DNA from: Gemmobacter aquaticus
Lineage (GTDB): Bacteria > Pseudomonadota > Alphaproteobacteria > Rhodobacterales > Rhodobacteraceae
DNA length: 64,000 bases
NCBI RefSeq assembly: GCF_007859075.1
Contig: NZ_VOAK01000011.1
Coordinates: 124,001 to 188,000 of the forward strand
Direction of reading: 5' to 3'
Shown piece by piece: positions 52,605 to 61,779 of the stretch. Numbering within the stretch: the first letter of the stretch is position 1; each line of letters begins with the position of its first letter. A program made the translations under genes and the position numbers. The notes below the pieces were generated by a model. That model saw only the letters and a program-made list of their open reading frames with translations. It made no database searches and was not told where the DNA came from.

Positions 52605-53140
52605 AACCTGCGTCCCATGTCGTCGACCTCGCCCATGCCGGGTTTGTGCACACCCAGCGTGACGTGTGAAAGCCACACCACCACAGGATAGACCAGAATC
52701 GAGGCCAGCACCTGCACCATTGCATAGCCGAAACCGACTTGCGGCAGCATCACCAGCGAAAAGGTCAGACGATAGCCTAGGAAAAGGGCAATCATCATCA
52801 GGCCGATAAATAGCCATTCCACCAGAAAACTCAATTCACGGGTCAGTGCGATGCGGGATCTCAGGATCTCGGTTCCCAGAACGACCAGCGCGGCCCAGAG
52901 GCCCGGCGGACGCAGCAGAAGCAGGTCCTCAAGGAAGAAGACCGCGGCAATCAGCAGGACCGGTAGATAGTCGGGGCGCCGCAGAAGCCAGGCCAGCGTC
53001 AGGCACAGCAGCAGATCAGGTCCGGGCAGGCTGCCCGCCTTGGTGCCCAGAGGAAGCAGCCGAAAGAAGATCAGCGTCAATGCAACAAGGACATAGATGC
53101 CGCGGTGCAACAGAACGTCGCGGCGCAGCGGATCAACCAT
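52601..53140 (-). CDS. mreD: Rod-shape determining protein MreD
   Basis: A 179-residue membrane protein with about five or six helices, rich in Leu/Val (GIYVLVALTLIFFRLLPLG, LPGPDLLLCLTLAWLLRRPDYLP in parts). The segment PDLLLCLTLAWLLRRPDYLP matches the MreD family of alphaproteobacteria. The ATG at 53140 overlaps the mreC stop by 8 bp. It bridges the MreC and PBP2/RodA components. Confidence 0.9.
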   Translation of the reverse strand: MVDPLRRDVLLHRGIYVLVALTLIFFRLLPLGTKAGSLPGPDLLLCLTLAWLLRRPDYLPVLLIAAVFFLEDLLLLRPPGLWAALVVLGTEILRSRIALTRELSFLVEWLFIGLMMIALFLGYRLTFSLVMLPQVGFGYAMVQVLASILVYPVVVWLSHVTLGVHKPGMGEVDDMGRRL

Positions 53141-54080
53141 TGCTATCCCCGGTGGGCAAAGGGGCATCGGCATCCACCTGCGCCTCGGCGGCGGGCGGCG
53201 GGCCAATGAACTCTCGGTTCACCGGTGGCGACACGAGGCCACCCGGATCGGTGATGGGTTCAAGGTCGTGGCTGCGCAGCACGCGCAGGAACTCCAGCCG
53301 CTCATAGTCGGCGGCAAGCAGCACGCGCAGGCGCCGGTCAGGGCCCTGCGCCACCTGACCCACCAGCAGCCCGGCCGGGAATACTCCGCCATCGCCCGAT
53401 GTCACGACCTGATCGCCGGGGCGCACCAGATCGGGCTTTTCGACGAATTCAAGCGGTGGCACCGCGCTGTTGTCGCCCGAAAGCAGCGCCTTCTGGCCCG
53501 AGGGCTGAACAACAACCGGGATGCGGCTGTTCGTATCGGTCAGAAGGATGACCCGAGCCGTCCGCCGCCCGACGCCCGAGATGCGCCCGACCAGCCCCAC
53601 GCCATCCATCGCGGCCCAGCCGTCGCGGATCCCGTCACGGGCGCCCACATTCAGCAGCACCGATTGGCGGAACGGGCTGCCGCTGTCGGCCAGAACGACA
53701 CCGGTGATATGGGTCAGCTTCGGGTCCAGCCGCACCTGATTGAGATCAAGAAGCTTGGCGTTCTGTTGCTCAAGCCGAAGTGCTGCCTCTTTCCAGACGC
53801 GCATCTGCTGCAGTTCTTGCCGCAGGTCCTGGTTCTGTTCGTAGAGCTTCTGGTAAGACTGAAAGCCCTGCGCCATCTCGGTGGCCTTCGACACGGGCAA
53901 CAACACCCAGTCGAAATTCGGCACGAAACGGTCGATCAGAGCCGTCCGAAAACGCTCGACGCGCGGACTGTCAATCCGCCAGATCAGGAAGAGCGCGAGC
54001 AGAAGCATGACCAGAAGCCCGACCAGGATCCGGCGGATCGGTCGGGTGAACTCTTCCGGTGATGTGCGGTTGCGTGCCAC
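53133..54080 (-). CDS. mreC: Rod-shape determining protein MreC
   Basis: A 315-residue bitopic protein: cytoplasmic N-terminus, one helix (ILVGLLVMLLLALFLIWRI), a periplasmic coiled coil (YEQNQDLRQELQQMRVW, ALRLEQQNAKLLDL) and two beta barrels (VVLADSGSPFRQSVLLNVGA, GVGLVGRISGVGRRTARVILLTD, VTSGDGGVFPAGLLVGQV). It has a Pro-rich C-terminal extension. It overlaps mreD by 8 bp. MreC activates PBP2 in the elongasome. Confidence 0.95.
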   Translation of the reverse strand: MARNRTSPEEFTRPIRRILVGLLVMLLLALFLIWRIDSPRVERFRTALIDRFVPNFDWVLLPVSKATEMAQGFQSYQKLYEQNQDLRQELQQMRVWKEAALRLEQQNAKLLDLNQVRLDPKLTHITGVVLADSGSPFRQSVLLNVGARDGIRDGWAAMDGVGLVGRISGVGRRTARVILLTDTNSRIPVVVQPSGQKALLSGDNSAVPPLEFVEKPDLVRPGDQVVTSGDGGVFPAGLLVGQVAQGPDRRLRVLLAADYERLEFLRVLRSHDLEPITDPGGLVSPPVNREFIGPPPAAEAQVDADAPLPTGDSNG

Positions 54081-54101
54081 GGGCGGGCCTCAAACGCGGG
54101 A

Positions 54102-55446
<1,345 letters not shown>

Positions 55447-56220
55447 ATGCCAAGATACGCGTTGAAAATCGAATATGATGGTGGCCCCTTTGCTGGCTGG
55501 CAGCGCCAGGCGCAGGGTCAGAAATCCGTGCAGGGCGCGGTGGAGGCTGCGCTCGCGCGGCTGGAACCCCGGGCGCATACCATTGCCGCAGCGGGCCGAA
55601 CCGATGCGGGCGTGCACGCAACAGGGCAGGTGGCCCATTGTGATCTGGAGCGGGACTGGGATCCCTTCCGCCTGACAGAGGCGCTGAACTTCCACCTCAA
55701 GCCCGCGCCGGTTGCAGTGGTGCAGGTGGCTCGGGTTCCCGACGACTTCCATGCCCGCTTTTCGGCAGTCGAGCGGCGCTACACCTTCCGGCTGGTCAGT
55801 CGCCGGGCGCCGGTGGTGCATGACCGGGGGCTGGTCTGGCAGGTGCTGAACCGGCTCGATCTGGTGGCGATGCAGGCGGGTGCGGCCTATCTGGTCGGGC
55901 ACCATGATTTCACCACCTTCCGCTCGTCGATCTGCCAGGCCAAGTCGCCGGTCAAGACCATCGACGAAATCCGGATCGAGGAGCTGCCCTATCATGGCGG
56001 CACAGAGATCCGTTTCCACCTGCGCGCGCGCAGCTTCCTGCACAATCAGGTGCGATCAATCGTTGGCACCCTGGAACGGGTCGGGGCGGGGGGCTGGTCA
56101 CCCGAGGAGGTCAGGGACGCGCTCGCGGCCCGTGACCGCGCGGCCTGCGGCCCGGTTTGCCCGCCGCAGGGGCTCTATCTGACCGGAGTGGGCTACCCCA
56201 CCGATCCGTTCGCGGGCTGA
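55447..56220 (+). CDS. truA: tRNA pseudouridine(38-40) synthase TruA
   Basis: A 257-residue pseudouridine synthase: [17 protein letters not shown] at the N-terminus, catalytic Asp in [17 protein letters not shown], then [34 protein letters not shown] and [19 protein letters not shown]. It modifies uridines 38-40 in the anticodon arm. The ATG at 55447 gives the canonical start. It is monocistronic and ends in a region with hairpins and a repeat. Confidence 0.96.
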   Translation: MPRYALKIEYDGGPFAGWQRQAQGQKSVQGAVEAALARLEPRAHTIAAAGRTDAGVHATGQVAHCDLERDWDPFRLTEALNFHLKPAPVAVVQVARVPDDFHARFSAVERRYTFRLVSRRAPVVHDRGLVWQVLNRLDLVAMQAGAAYLVGHHDFTTFRSSICQAKSPVKTIDEIRIEELPYHGGTEIRFHLRARSFLHNQVRSIVGTLERVGAGGWSPEEVRDALAARDRAACGPVCPPQGLYLTGVGYPTDPFAG

Positions 56221-56230
56221 TCGGTCGGAC

Positions 56231-56247
56231 GGGGGCTGTCTGCCCCC
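56231..56247 (+). terminator. Hairpin after truA
   Basis: GGGGGC (56231-56236) pairs with GCCCCC (56242-56247), 11 bp after the truA stop, followed by a GC-rich second stem and then the repeat arms. No T-run directly follows, so termination is only likely. Confidence 0.45.
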
Positions 56248-56268
56248 GCGCGCCTGCGGCGCTTCTCC

Positions 56269-56333
56269 CGAGGATACTTTTGAAAAGAAGAAGGCTCAGC
56301 AGGCTCTTTCTTCTTTTCTCAAATATCCTCAGG
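56269..56333. repeat. Intergenic inverted repeat of the CCGAGGATA type
   Basis: Two arms of about 26 bp face each other: CCGAGGATACTTTTGAAAAG with AAGAAGG (56269 onward) and its near-complement CTTTCTTCTTTTCTCAAATATCCTCAG (read in parts, ending near 56333). They match at most positions. The element separates the convergent truA and lysS genes and probably ends transcription both ways. Partial siblings with TGGTTCAAATACC occur at 29784 and 49477. Confidence 0.7.
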
Positions 56334-56383
56334 GGGTGAATTGCCGTCAGGCAAGAGGGGGCGCGAGCGCCCCCTGTCTTGTT

Positions 56384-57964
56384 TCAGCGCACGAGTTCAC
56401 CAGCGAGGGCGCGGTCGAGCAGGGCGATGGTCTCGCTCACGCCGTAAAGGGCGATGAAACCGCCAAAACGCGGGCCGTCCGAGGCACCAAGCAGCACTTC
56501 GTAAAGCGCCTTGAACCAGTCGCGCAGCGGTTCAAACCCGTGATCCTTGCCAACGGCAAAGACCATGCTCTGCAGCGCCTCTTCATCAAGGCCACCGTCC
56601 CAGGCGGCAAGGCGCGTACGCAGGTCGACCATCGCCGCGCGTTCCTGATCGGTCGGCAGGCGGAAGACGCGCGTGGGCGCAATGCGGTCGGCAAAGTAGC
56701 GCACGGCAAAGCCCGCCGCAGCATCGAGATCGGGGTTCGCTTCCGGCGAGGCGTCCGGTGCATAGCGTTTGATGAAGCCCCACAGGCCCTTTGCATCCGT
56801 GGCCCCTGCCACGCTGGCAAGGTTCAGAAGCATCCCGAAGGGTACCACCATATGCGATTGCGGCGGGATGCCGCCATGGATGTGCCAGACCGGGTTGTTC
56901 ACCTGTGCGTCCAGATCCTGCGTGGGATAGGCGCGGAGCTGCTGGTGATATTCGTCCACCGCGCGCGGAATCACGTCGAAATGCATCCGCTTGGCCGTCT
57001 TGGGCTTTTGGTACATGAAGTACGACAGGCTTTCGGTCGCGGCATAGGTCAGCCATTCGTCAATGGTCAGACCATTGCCCTTGGACTTCGAGATCTTCTG
57101 GCCCAGATCGTCAAGGAACAGCTCATAGGTGAAATGCTCGGGCTTCTTGCCGCCCAGCACCTCGCAGATGCCGTCATAGATCGGCGTGTTGGTCGAGTGG
57201 TCCTTGCCATACATCTCGAAGTCAACACCAAGCGCGGCCCAGCGGGCGCCGAAATCGGGCTTCCATTGCAGCTTGACGTTGCCGCCGGTCACCGGGAGCG
57301 TCCACTCGCGCCCGTCCTCGTCGTCGAAGGTGATGGTGTGGTTCACCGCATCGACGTTCTTCATCGGCACATAGAGCACGCGGCCCGTTTCCGGATGGAT
57401 CGGCAGGAAGCAGGAATAGGTCTGCTGGCGTTCCTCGCGCAGCGATTTCAGCATGATGGCCATGATCGCGTCATAGCGTTCGGTCGCTAGGCGCAGCGTG
57501 TCGTCGAACTGGCCCGAGCGGTAGAACTCGGTCGCCGAGTAGAATTCGTATTCGAACCCGAAGGTATCGAGAAAGCGGCGCAGCATGGCGTTGTTGTGAT
57601 CGCCAAAGCTCGGGTATTCCCCGAAAGGATCGGGAACCGAGGTCAGCGGGCGCTGCAGATGTTCGCGCAGCATCTCGGGCTGGGGGACGTTGTCGGGCAC
57701 CTTGCGCATGCCGTCGAGGTCGTCGGAGAAGCAGATCAGGCGCGTCGGGATGTCGCTGATCACCTCGAACGCGCGGCGGATCATCGTCGTGCGCGCGACC
57801 TCGCCAAAGGTGCCGATATGCGGCAGGCCCGAGGGGCCGTAGCCGGTCTCGAACAGCACATGGCCCTTTTCCGGTGCCTTCTTCTCGTACCGCTTCAGAA
57901 TCTTGCGGGCCTCTTCAAAGGGCCAGGCTTTCGATTTCATCGCGGCGTCACGAAGGGCGGACAT
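56384..57964 (-). CDS. lysK: Lysyl-tRNA synthetase, class I
   Basis: A 526-residue class I LysRS. The HIGH motif is in [17 protein letters not shown] and KMSKS in [17 protein letters not shown]. Other blocks are [18 protein letters not shown] and [22 protein letters not shown]. Class I LysRS is the archaeal type that alphaproteobacteria carry instead of class II LysS; length and motif order are normal. The ATG at 57964 is preceded by a GAGG site. It is divergent from the TerB-domain gene. Confidence 0.96.
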   Translation of the reverse strand: MSALRDAAMKSKAWPFEEARKILKRYEKKAPEKGHVLFETGYGPSGLPHIGTFGEVARTTMIRRAFEVISDIPTRLICFSDDLDGMRKVPDNVPQPEMLREHLQRPLTSVPDPFGEYPSFGDHNNAMLRRFLDTFGFEYEFYSATEFYRSGQFDDTLRLATERYDAIMAIMLKSLREERQQTYSCFLPIHPETGRVLYVPMKNVDAVNHTITFDDEDGREWTLPVTGGNVKLQWKPDFGARWAALGVDFEMYGKDHSTNTPIYDGICEVLGGKKPEHFTYELFLDDLGQKISKSKGNGLTIDEWLTYAATESLSYFMYQKPKTAKRMHFDVIPRAVDEYHQQLRAYPTQDLDAQVNNPVWHIHGGIPPQSHMVVPFGMLLNLASVAGATDAKGLWGFIKRYAPDASPEANPDLDAAAGFAVRYFADRIAPTRVFRLPTDQERAAMVDLRTRLAAWDGGLDEEALQSMVFAVGKDHGFEPLRDWFKALYEVLLGASDGPRFGGFIALYGVSETIALLDRALAGELVR

Positions 57965-58083
57965 CGGCGCATCCTCATGCTGGCGCAGGCCCCATGCCCG
58001 CGCAGAACCTGCCTCTCCTATTGCTGGCCCCGGCGCGCGTCAATATTGTCTGGTCGCAGAACACCAAAGGAAGGACATGCCAA

Positions 58084-58506
58084 GTGACTGATACCACCCC
58101 CTCGCTTTCGCCCCAGGACGCGCTGGTCGCCGTAATGGTCGCCGCCTCCGCCTCGGACGAGAATATGCGCACGGCGGAACTGGTGGCGATCAGCCGCATG
58201 GTGAACCACATGCCCGTCTTCGCGGCCTATGACCCGGATCGCATCCGGCGCGTGAGCCGCACAGTCTTTGATCTTTTTGAGGTCGAGGACGGGCTCGATG
58301 CGCTCTTTGGCCTGATCCGCGAGGCTTTGCCCGAGCGGCTTTATGAGACGGCCTATGCGCTGGCCTGCGATGTGGTGACGGCGGATGGCAAGCACAACCA
58401 GATCGAACTGCGGATGCTGGAAGAAATCCGCGACGAGCTGAACATCGATCGCCTGCATGCCGCGGCGATCGAGTGGGGCGCGCGGGTGCGTCACCTGACG
58501 CCATAA
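58084..58506 (+). CDS. TerB-like domain protein
   Basis: A 140-residue all-helical protein: SPQDALVAVMVAASASDENMRTAELVAISRMV (in parts) and ALACDVVTADGKHNQIELRMLEEIRDEL. The repeated Asp/Glu-rich turns (SDENM, ADGKHNQ) are the metal-binding-type loops of TerB tellurite-resistance-related proteins. The start is a GTG at 58084, with GGAAGG nine bases ahead; no ATG fits. TerB-domain proteins are often stress-related; a specific role here is unknown. It is convergent with dacB. Confidence 0.8.
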   Translation: MTDTTPSLSPQDALVAVMVAASASDENMRTAELVAISRMVNHMPVFAAYDPDRIRRVSRTVFDLFEVEDGLDALFGLIREALPERLYETAYALACDVVTADGKHNQIELRMLEEIRDELNIDRLHAAAIEWGARVRHLTP

Positions 58507-58510
58507 GGCA

Positions 58511-59974
58511 TCAGGCGTAAAGCTGCGCCCAGCGGGCCAGAAGATTGCCCTGAAGGGTTCTGGCGCGCCGGTTCCAGGCGTCGCCTCCCGGCGGATCTTC
58601 GCGTTCAGCGAGGGTCAGGCGGGCACGGCGTTCGGGATCGGCGGCAAAGATGGCGAAGGCCATCTGCCGCCCGCCCGGCGGCTGCACATAGCCCGCCAGC
58701 GCCGAGACGAAGTTCAGTGTGCCGGTCTTGGCGCGGATCTGCACCGGGTGATCCTTCACCGGCTTGCCCTTTGAATCCTGCATCGGGTGCAGCTTCAAAA
58801 GCGCGGGAAGTCCACCCTGATGCGTGTCGGTCAGCACCTTCACCATCTCGACCGCCGAGATGCGCGATGCGCCGCCAAGCCCGGAGTGGTCGGCGATGCG
58901 GGGGGCAATGCCGTGGCGGATGCGCGCCCATTCGCGCATCGCCGTGACGGAGCCCAGATGGGTGGCCGCCTGTGAGGCCGAAAGCCCCATCACCTCGGCC
59001 GTCAGGTTTGTCGAATGCTTAAGCATGTCGCGCAACAGGATGTCGAGCGGCGCACTGTCGTTGCGCGCAAGCTCTGTTCCCTGAGGCAGGGTATCGACAA
59101 AGCGCGGCGCGGGCAGCTTGATGCCTTGCGCGGCGCAAAGGGTCTGGAACACCTCGGCGGTATACAGACCGGGGTGGCGCACTGGCAGCCAGCGTGCGCC
59201 GCCCTTGCCAAGTGCTGCAGAGGCGACGGTCCAGTCTTCGGTGCTGCCCTTCTGCTCAAAGGTAAAGAGCGGCGTTTCACGTTGTGCCACGCGGACCCGC
59301 GCCATTCTGACCGCCGGAGTGAACCGCTCGGCCCGGGCGTCCATCGTCAGGTTCCAGTCGCCGCCGCGCTTGCGCCACTCAAAATGAACCCGGTTGAAGT
59401 TCAGGTTCAACCCACCGATGGCCGGGTTGTAGCCGACAAAGTCAGGCTGTTCATCATCGATCCGGTCCATGCGGGGCAGGGCCGCATCCCAGATCAGGTA
59501 GTCGCCGGTTGCGCCTGTGACGCCCGCGGCGCGCAGTCTGGCCGCCAGATCGCCCAGCATGTCGGTATCAAGCGCGGGATCGCCCCCGCCGGCCAGCACC
59601 AGATCCCCCTGTACCACGCCGCCCGACACCGGGCCTGTGGCCAGAACGCGGGTGGTAAAGCCGCGGGCAGGGCCCATCCGGTCCAGCGCATAGGCGGCGG
59701 TCAGCGCCTTCATCACGCTGGCGGGGGGCAGTTGCCGCGAGGGTTCGACGGCCTCGAGGATCGTCCCTGTCCGTGCATCGGCCACGACAAAGCCGACTGC
59801 CCCGCCAAGCTCGGCACCCGCGATGAGGCTCTCGGCGCTGGTGGGCGTGCTGCGCTCCGCCGATCCGTCACCGCGGCGACGCGGCAGAAGCGAGACCGCC
59901 GGTGCCTCGGCAAATGCCGGGGCCGCGGCTGATGCCAGAAACCCCGCCAGAACTGCGCGTCGAGACCATGCCAT
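58511..59974 (-). CDS. dacB: D-alanyl-D-alanine carboxypeptidase/endopeptidase (PBP4, S13)
   Basis: A 487-residue class C PBP. A Tat/Sec signal (WSRRAVLAGFLASAAAPAFA) exports it. Active-site motifs are PPASVMKALTAAYAL (SxxK), HSTNLTAEVMG (SxN) and RAKTGTLNFVSALAGY (KTG). Between SxxK and SxN lies the large inserted domain of S13 peptidases (about residues 90-270), with VLAGGGDPALDT. It trims and cleaves peptidoglycan cross-links. The start at 59974 (MAWSRRAVL) is preferred. It is divergent from the KamA-like gene. Confidence 0.93.
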   Translation of the reverse strand: MAWSRRAVLAGFLASAAAPAFAEAPAVSLLPRRRGDGSAERSTPTSAESLIAGAELGGAVGFVVADARTGTILEAVEPSRQLPPASVMKALTAAYALDRMGPARGFTTRVLATGPVSGGVVQGDLVLAGGGDPALDTDMLGDLAARLRAAGVTGATGDYLIWDAALPRMDRIDDEQPDFVGYNPAIGGLNLNFNRVHFEWRKRGGDWNLTMDARAERFTPAVRMARVRVAQRETPLFTFEQKGSTEDWTVASAALGKGGARWLPVRHPGLYTAEVFQTLCAAQGIKLPAPRFVDTLPQGTELARNDSAPLDILLRDMLKHSTNLTAEVMGLSASQAATHLGSVTAMREWARIRHGIAPRIADHSGLGGASRISAVEMVKVLTDTHQGGLPALLKLHPMQDSKGKPVKDHPVQIRAKTGTLNFVSALAGYVQPPGGRQMAFAIFAADPERRARLTLAEREDPPGGDAWNRRARTLQGNLLARWAQLYA

Positions 59975-60125
59975 GCCAGACTCACCCTTGTTTTCTTGAC
60001 ACTGGCATAGCGGCCCTGTCGCCGTGGGGAAACCCCACCGCGCAGGGATGTGATGCGGTGGCGGCTTTCTTTTGCACACATTGCCTGCTAAGGGCGCGGC
60101 CTTGCCGCCGCCAACCGGATCTACC

Positions 60126-61178
60126 ATGACCGCTGACCGTACACCGCCCTCTGCCGCCCTGACGCGCGTCGCTGACCTTGTGGCCGAGGGGCTGGTGTCT
60201 GCGGGAAACGCAGAAGGGCTGGAGGCCGTAGCGGAACGGTTTCGCATCCGTCTGTCGCCTGCCATGCGTGATCAGGCGGCATCGCAAGGGATCGCAGCGC
60301 AGTTCGTGCCCACCCTGGCCGAGGCGATCACCCGGCCGGAAGAGCTGGTCGATCCGATTGGTGACCGCGCCTACAGCCCTGCGCCGGGGCTGACGCATCG
60401 CTACCCTGACCGGGTCATTCTGGCTGTCACGCAGGTGTGCGAGGTTTACTGCCGGTTCTGTTTCCGCCGCGAGACGGTTGGAGCGACGGGGGTGCTGCCC
60501 GAGGGCGATCTGTCGCAGGCTATCGACTATATCGCCCGTACGCCCGCGATCCGCGAGGTGATCCTGACGGGCGGCGATCCGATGTCGCTCTCGGCCCGGC
60601 GTCTGGCGGCGGTCCTCGATCTGCTGGAGGCCGTGCCGCATGTCGAGACGCTGCGCATTCACAGCCGCGTGCCGGTTGTCGCGCCCGAGCGGGTCGATGC
60701 CGCCATGATTGCCGCGCTGGACCGGGAAAAGCCCGTGCATCTGGTGATCCACACGAACCACCCCGACGAGCTGACCCCGGATGCCGCTGCCGCGATGCGC
60801 CGGCTGAACCGGGCGGGGGTCGCGATGTTCTCGCAATCGGTCTTGCTGCGCGGTGTGAACGACGATGCGGATGTGCTTGAGGCGCTGTTTCGCGGCCTGC
60901 TGCGCAACCGGGTCAAGCCCTACTACCTGCACCATTGCGACCTGGCCGAGGGCACCAGCCATTTCCGCACCACGATTGCCGAGGGGCGGGCGATCATGGC
61001 CGAACTCAAGCGCCGCCTGTCGGGACTCGCGCTGCCGTCCTATGTGCTCGATATCCCCGGCGGGGCGGGGAAGGTTATGCTGACCTCGGCCCATGTGCAG
61101 CCCGACGGGGATGGGCGCTGGCAGGTGACCGACCGGCTTGGGCGCGTGCATGCCTACGCCGACCCGGCGCGAGCCTAA
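60126..61178 (+). CDS. Lysine 2,3-aminomutase-like radical SAM protein
   Basis: A 350-residue KamA/EpmB-family protein. The 4Fe-4S radical-SAM cluster motif is QVCEVYCRFCFRRET, the SAM loop is VILTGGDPMSLS, and the PLP-lysine region is LDIPGGAGKVML near the C-terminus. The length fits the shorter EpmB-like type more than clostridial KamA (~415). EpmB acts with EpmA on elongation factor P; neither epmA nor efp is in this window. It may convert lysine to beta-lysine. The ATG at 60126 (MTADRTPPSAAL) is preferred. Confidence 0.85.
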   Translation: MTADRTPPSAALTRVADLVAEGLVSAGNAEGLEAVAERFRIRLSPAMRDQAASQGIAAQFVPTLAEAITRPEELVDPIGDRAYSPAPGLTHRYPDRVILAVTQVCEVYCRFCFRRETVGATGVLPEGDLSQAIDYIARTPAIREVILTGGDPMSLSARRLAAVLDLLEAVPHVETLRIHSRVPVVAPERVDAAMIAALDREKPVHLVIHTNHPDELTPDAAAAMRRLNRAGVAMFSQSVLLRGVNDDADVLEALFRGLLRNRVKPYYLHHCDLAEGTSHFRTTIAEGRAIMAELKRRLSGLALPSYVLDIPGGAGKVMLTSAHVQPDGDGRWQVTDRLGRVHAYADPARA

Positions 61179-61181
61179 GGG

Positions 61182-61574
61182 TCACGCGCGACGCCCCCTG
61201 AGCAGCGGCAGCAAGCCAAAGACGATCTGACCGGCAAGCCCCAGTTGAGGGGCAGGGGTTGCGTAGCTTTGCAGATACTGGATCAGGGTTTGGCCGAAGG
61301 CCAGTGCCAACGCCAATTCGGCCAGCATCAGAAACGCGAATGCCGTGCCGCCCATGACCGCACGCGCGCCCGTGGTCAGATCGTGCCCCCGCACGAGCCG
61401 CCCGCAGATGACCCAGGCCGCGCCCAGCATCACCGGCAGCTCCAGCGCGACCGCAGGCAGGGCGCCGATCCGCGGCTCCAGCAGCAGCGTTCTGACCGTG
61501 CCCAGCAGAAAGCCCAGGCCAAAGATCGCGGCGAAGTAGGCAAGGCCAAGCCGTGACGCATGCCGCATCCCCAT
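61182..61574 (-). CDS. Small integral membrane protein, unknown function
   Basis: A 130-residue protein with about four hydrophobic helices: LGLAYFAAIFGLGFLLGTVR, ALELPVMLGAAWVICGRLV, GGTAFAFLMLAELALALAFG and a last one near AGQIVFGLLPLL. A cytoplasmic RGRR end closes it. I do not recognise a family. The ATG at 61574 has GAGGGG upstream. It is convergent with the KamA-like gene (3 bp between stops) and divergent from the leuA leader with only 49 bp between. Confidence 0.75.
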   Translation of the reverse strand: MGMRHASRLGLAYFAAIFGLGFLLGTVRTLLLEPRIGALPAVALELPVMLGAAWVICGRLVRGHDLTTGARAVMGGTAFAFLMLAELALALAFGQTLIQYLQSYATPAPQLGLAGQIVFGLLPLLRGRRA

Positions 61575-61609
61575 GTCATTTCCCCTCTTTTCTTTCGCGC
61601 TTTGCCCGT

Positions 61610-61615
61610 TATAGT
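61610..61615 (+). promoter_or_regulatory. -10 element for the leuA leader transcript
   Basis: TATAGT lies 8 bp before the leader ATG. If it is a -10 box, transcription starts at or next to the ATG, giving a leaderless mRNA. No convincing -35 is seen. Confidence 0.4.
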
Positions 61616-61623
61616 CCGGCGCC

Positions 61624-61704
61624 ATGACCACGGGGCAACATATCGCATTTCCGCGCATCGGCGCATCGGCCAGCCGTGGCCTGCTTCTCCTTAGCTGCCT
61701 CTGA
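61624..61704 (+). CDS. leuL: Leader peptide of leuA with a run of Leu codons (attenuator)
   Basis: A 26-residue frame beginning MTTGQHIAFPRIG and ending RGLLLLSCL followed by TGA. Five of its last seven codons are Leu (four in a row, CTG CTT CTC CTT, then CTC before the stop). No ribosome-binding site precedes it, but a TATAGT lies 8 bp upstream, as for leaderless attenuator peptides of alphaproteobacteria. Its end overlaps a stem-loop (61698-61733), which fits ribosome-mediated attenuation of leuA in response to leucine. Confidence 0.65.
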   Translation: MTTGQHIAFPRIGASASRGLLLLSCL

Positions 61705-61733
61705 GCGTGCCTTCGGGTGCGACCGCTCGGAGG
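61698..61733 (+). promoter_or_regulatory. Candidate attenuator stem-loop upstream of leuA
   Basis: CCTCTGAGCG (61698-61707, including the leader stop) pairs with CGCTCGGAGG (61724-61733), nine of ten positions plus a G-T pair. It lies about 47 bp before the leuA ATG. No T-run follows, so it may act through an anti-structure or through Rho or translation. Confidence 0.45.
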
Positions 61734-61779
61734 TGACCAGCACCCAGGGATCGAAGCATCAGAATTCAAGGACAGAGCC

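Noticed and set aside
50212-52817. Longer N-terminus for PBP2 starting before 52604
   Set aside because: It would read through all of the mreD 3' end in another frame and add ~70 residues with no PBP2 similarity; the GTG at 52604 fits the family.
56231-56333. Possible insertion-sequence remnant
   Set aside because: No transposase fragment and no target duplication; the inverted arms look like a REP-type or terminator element.
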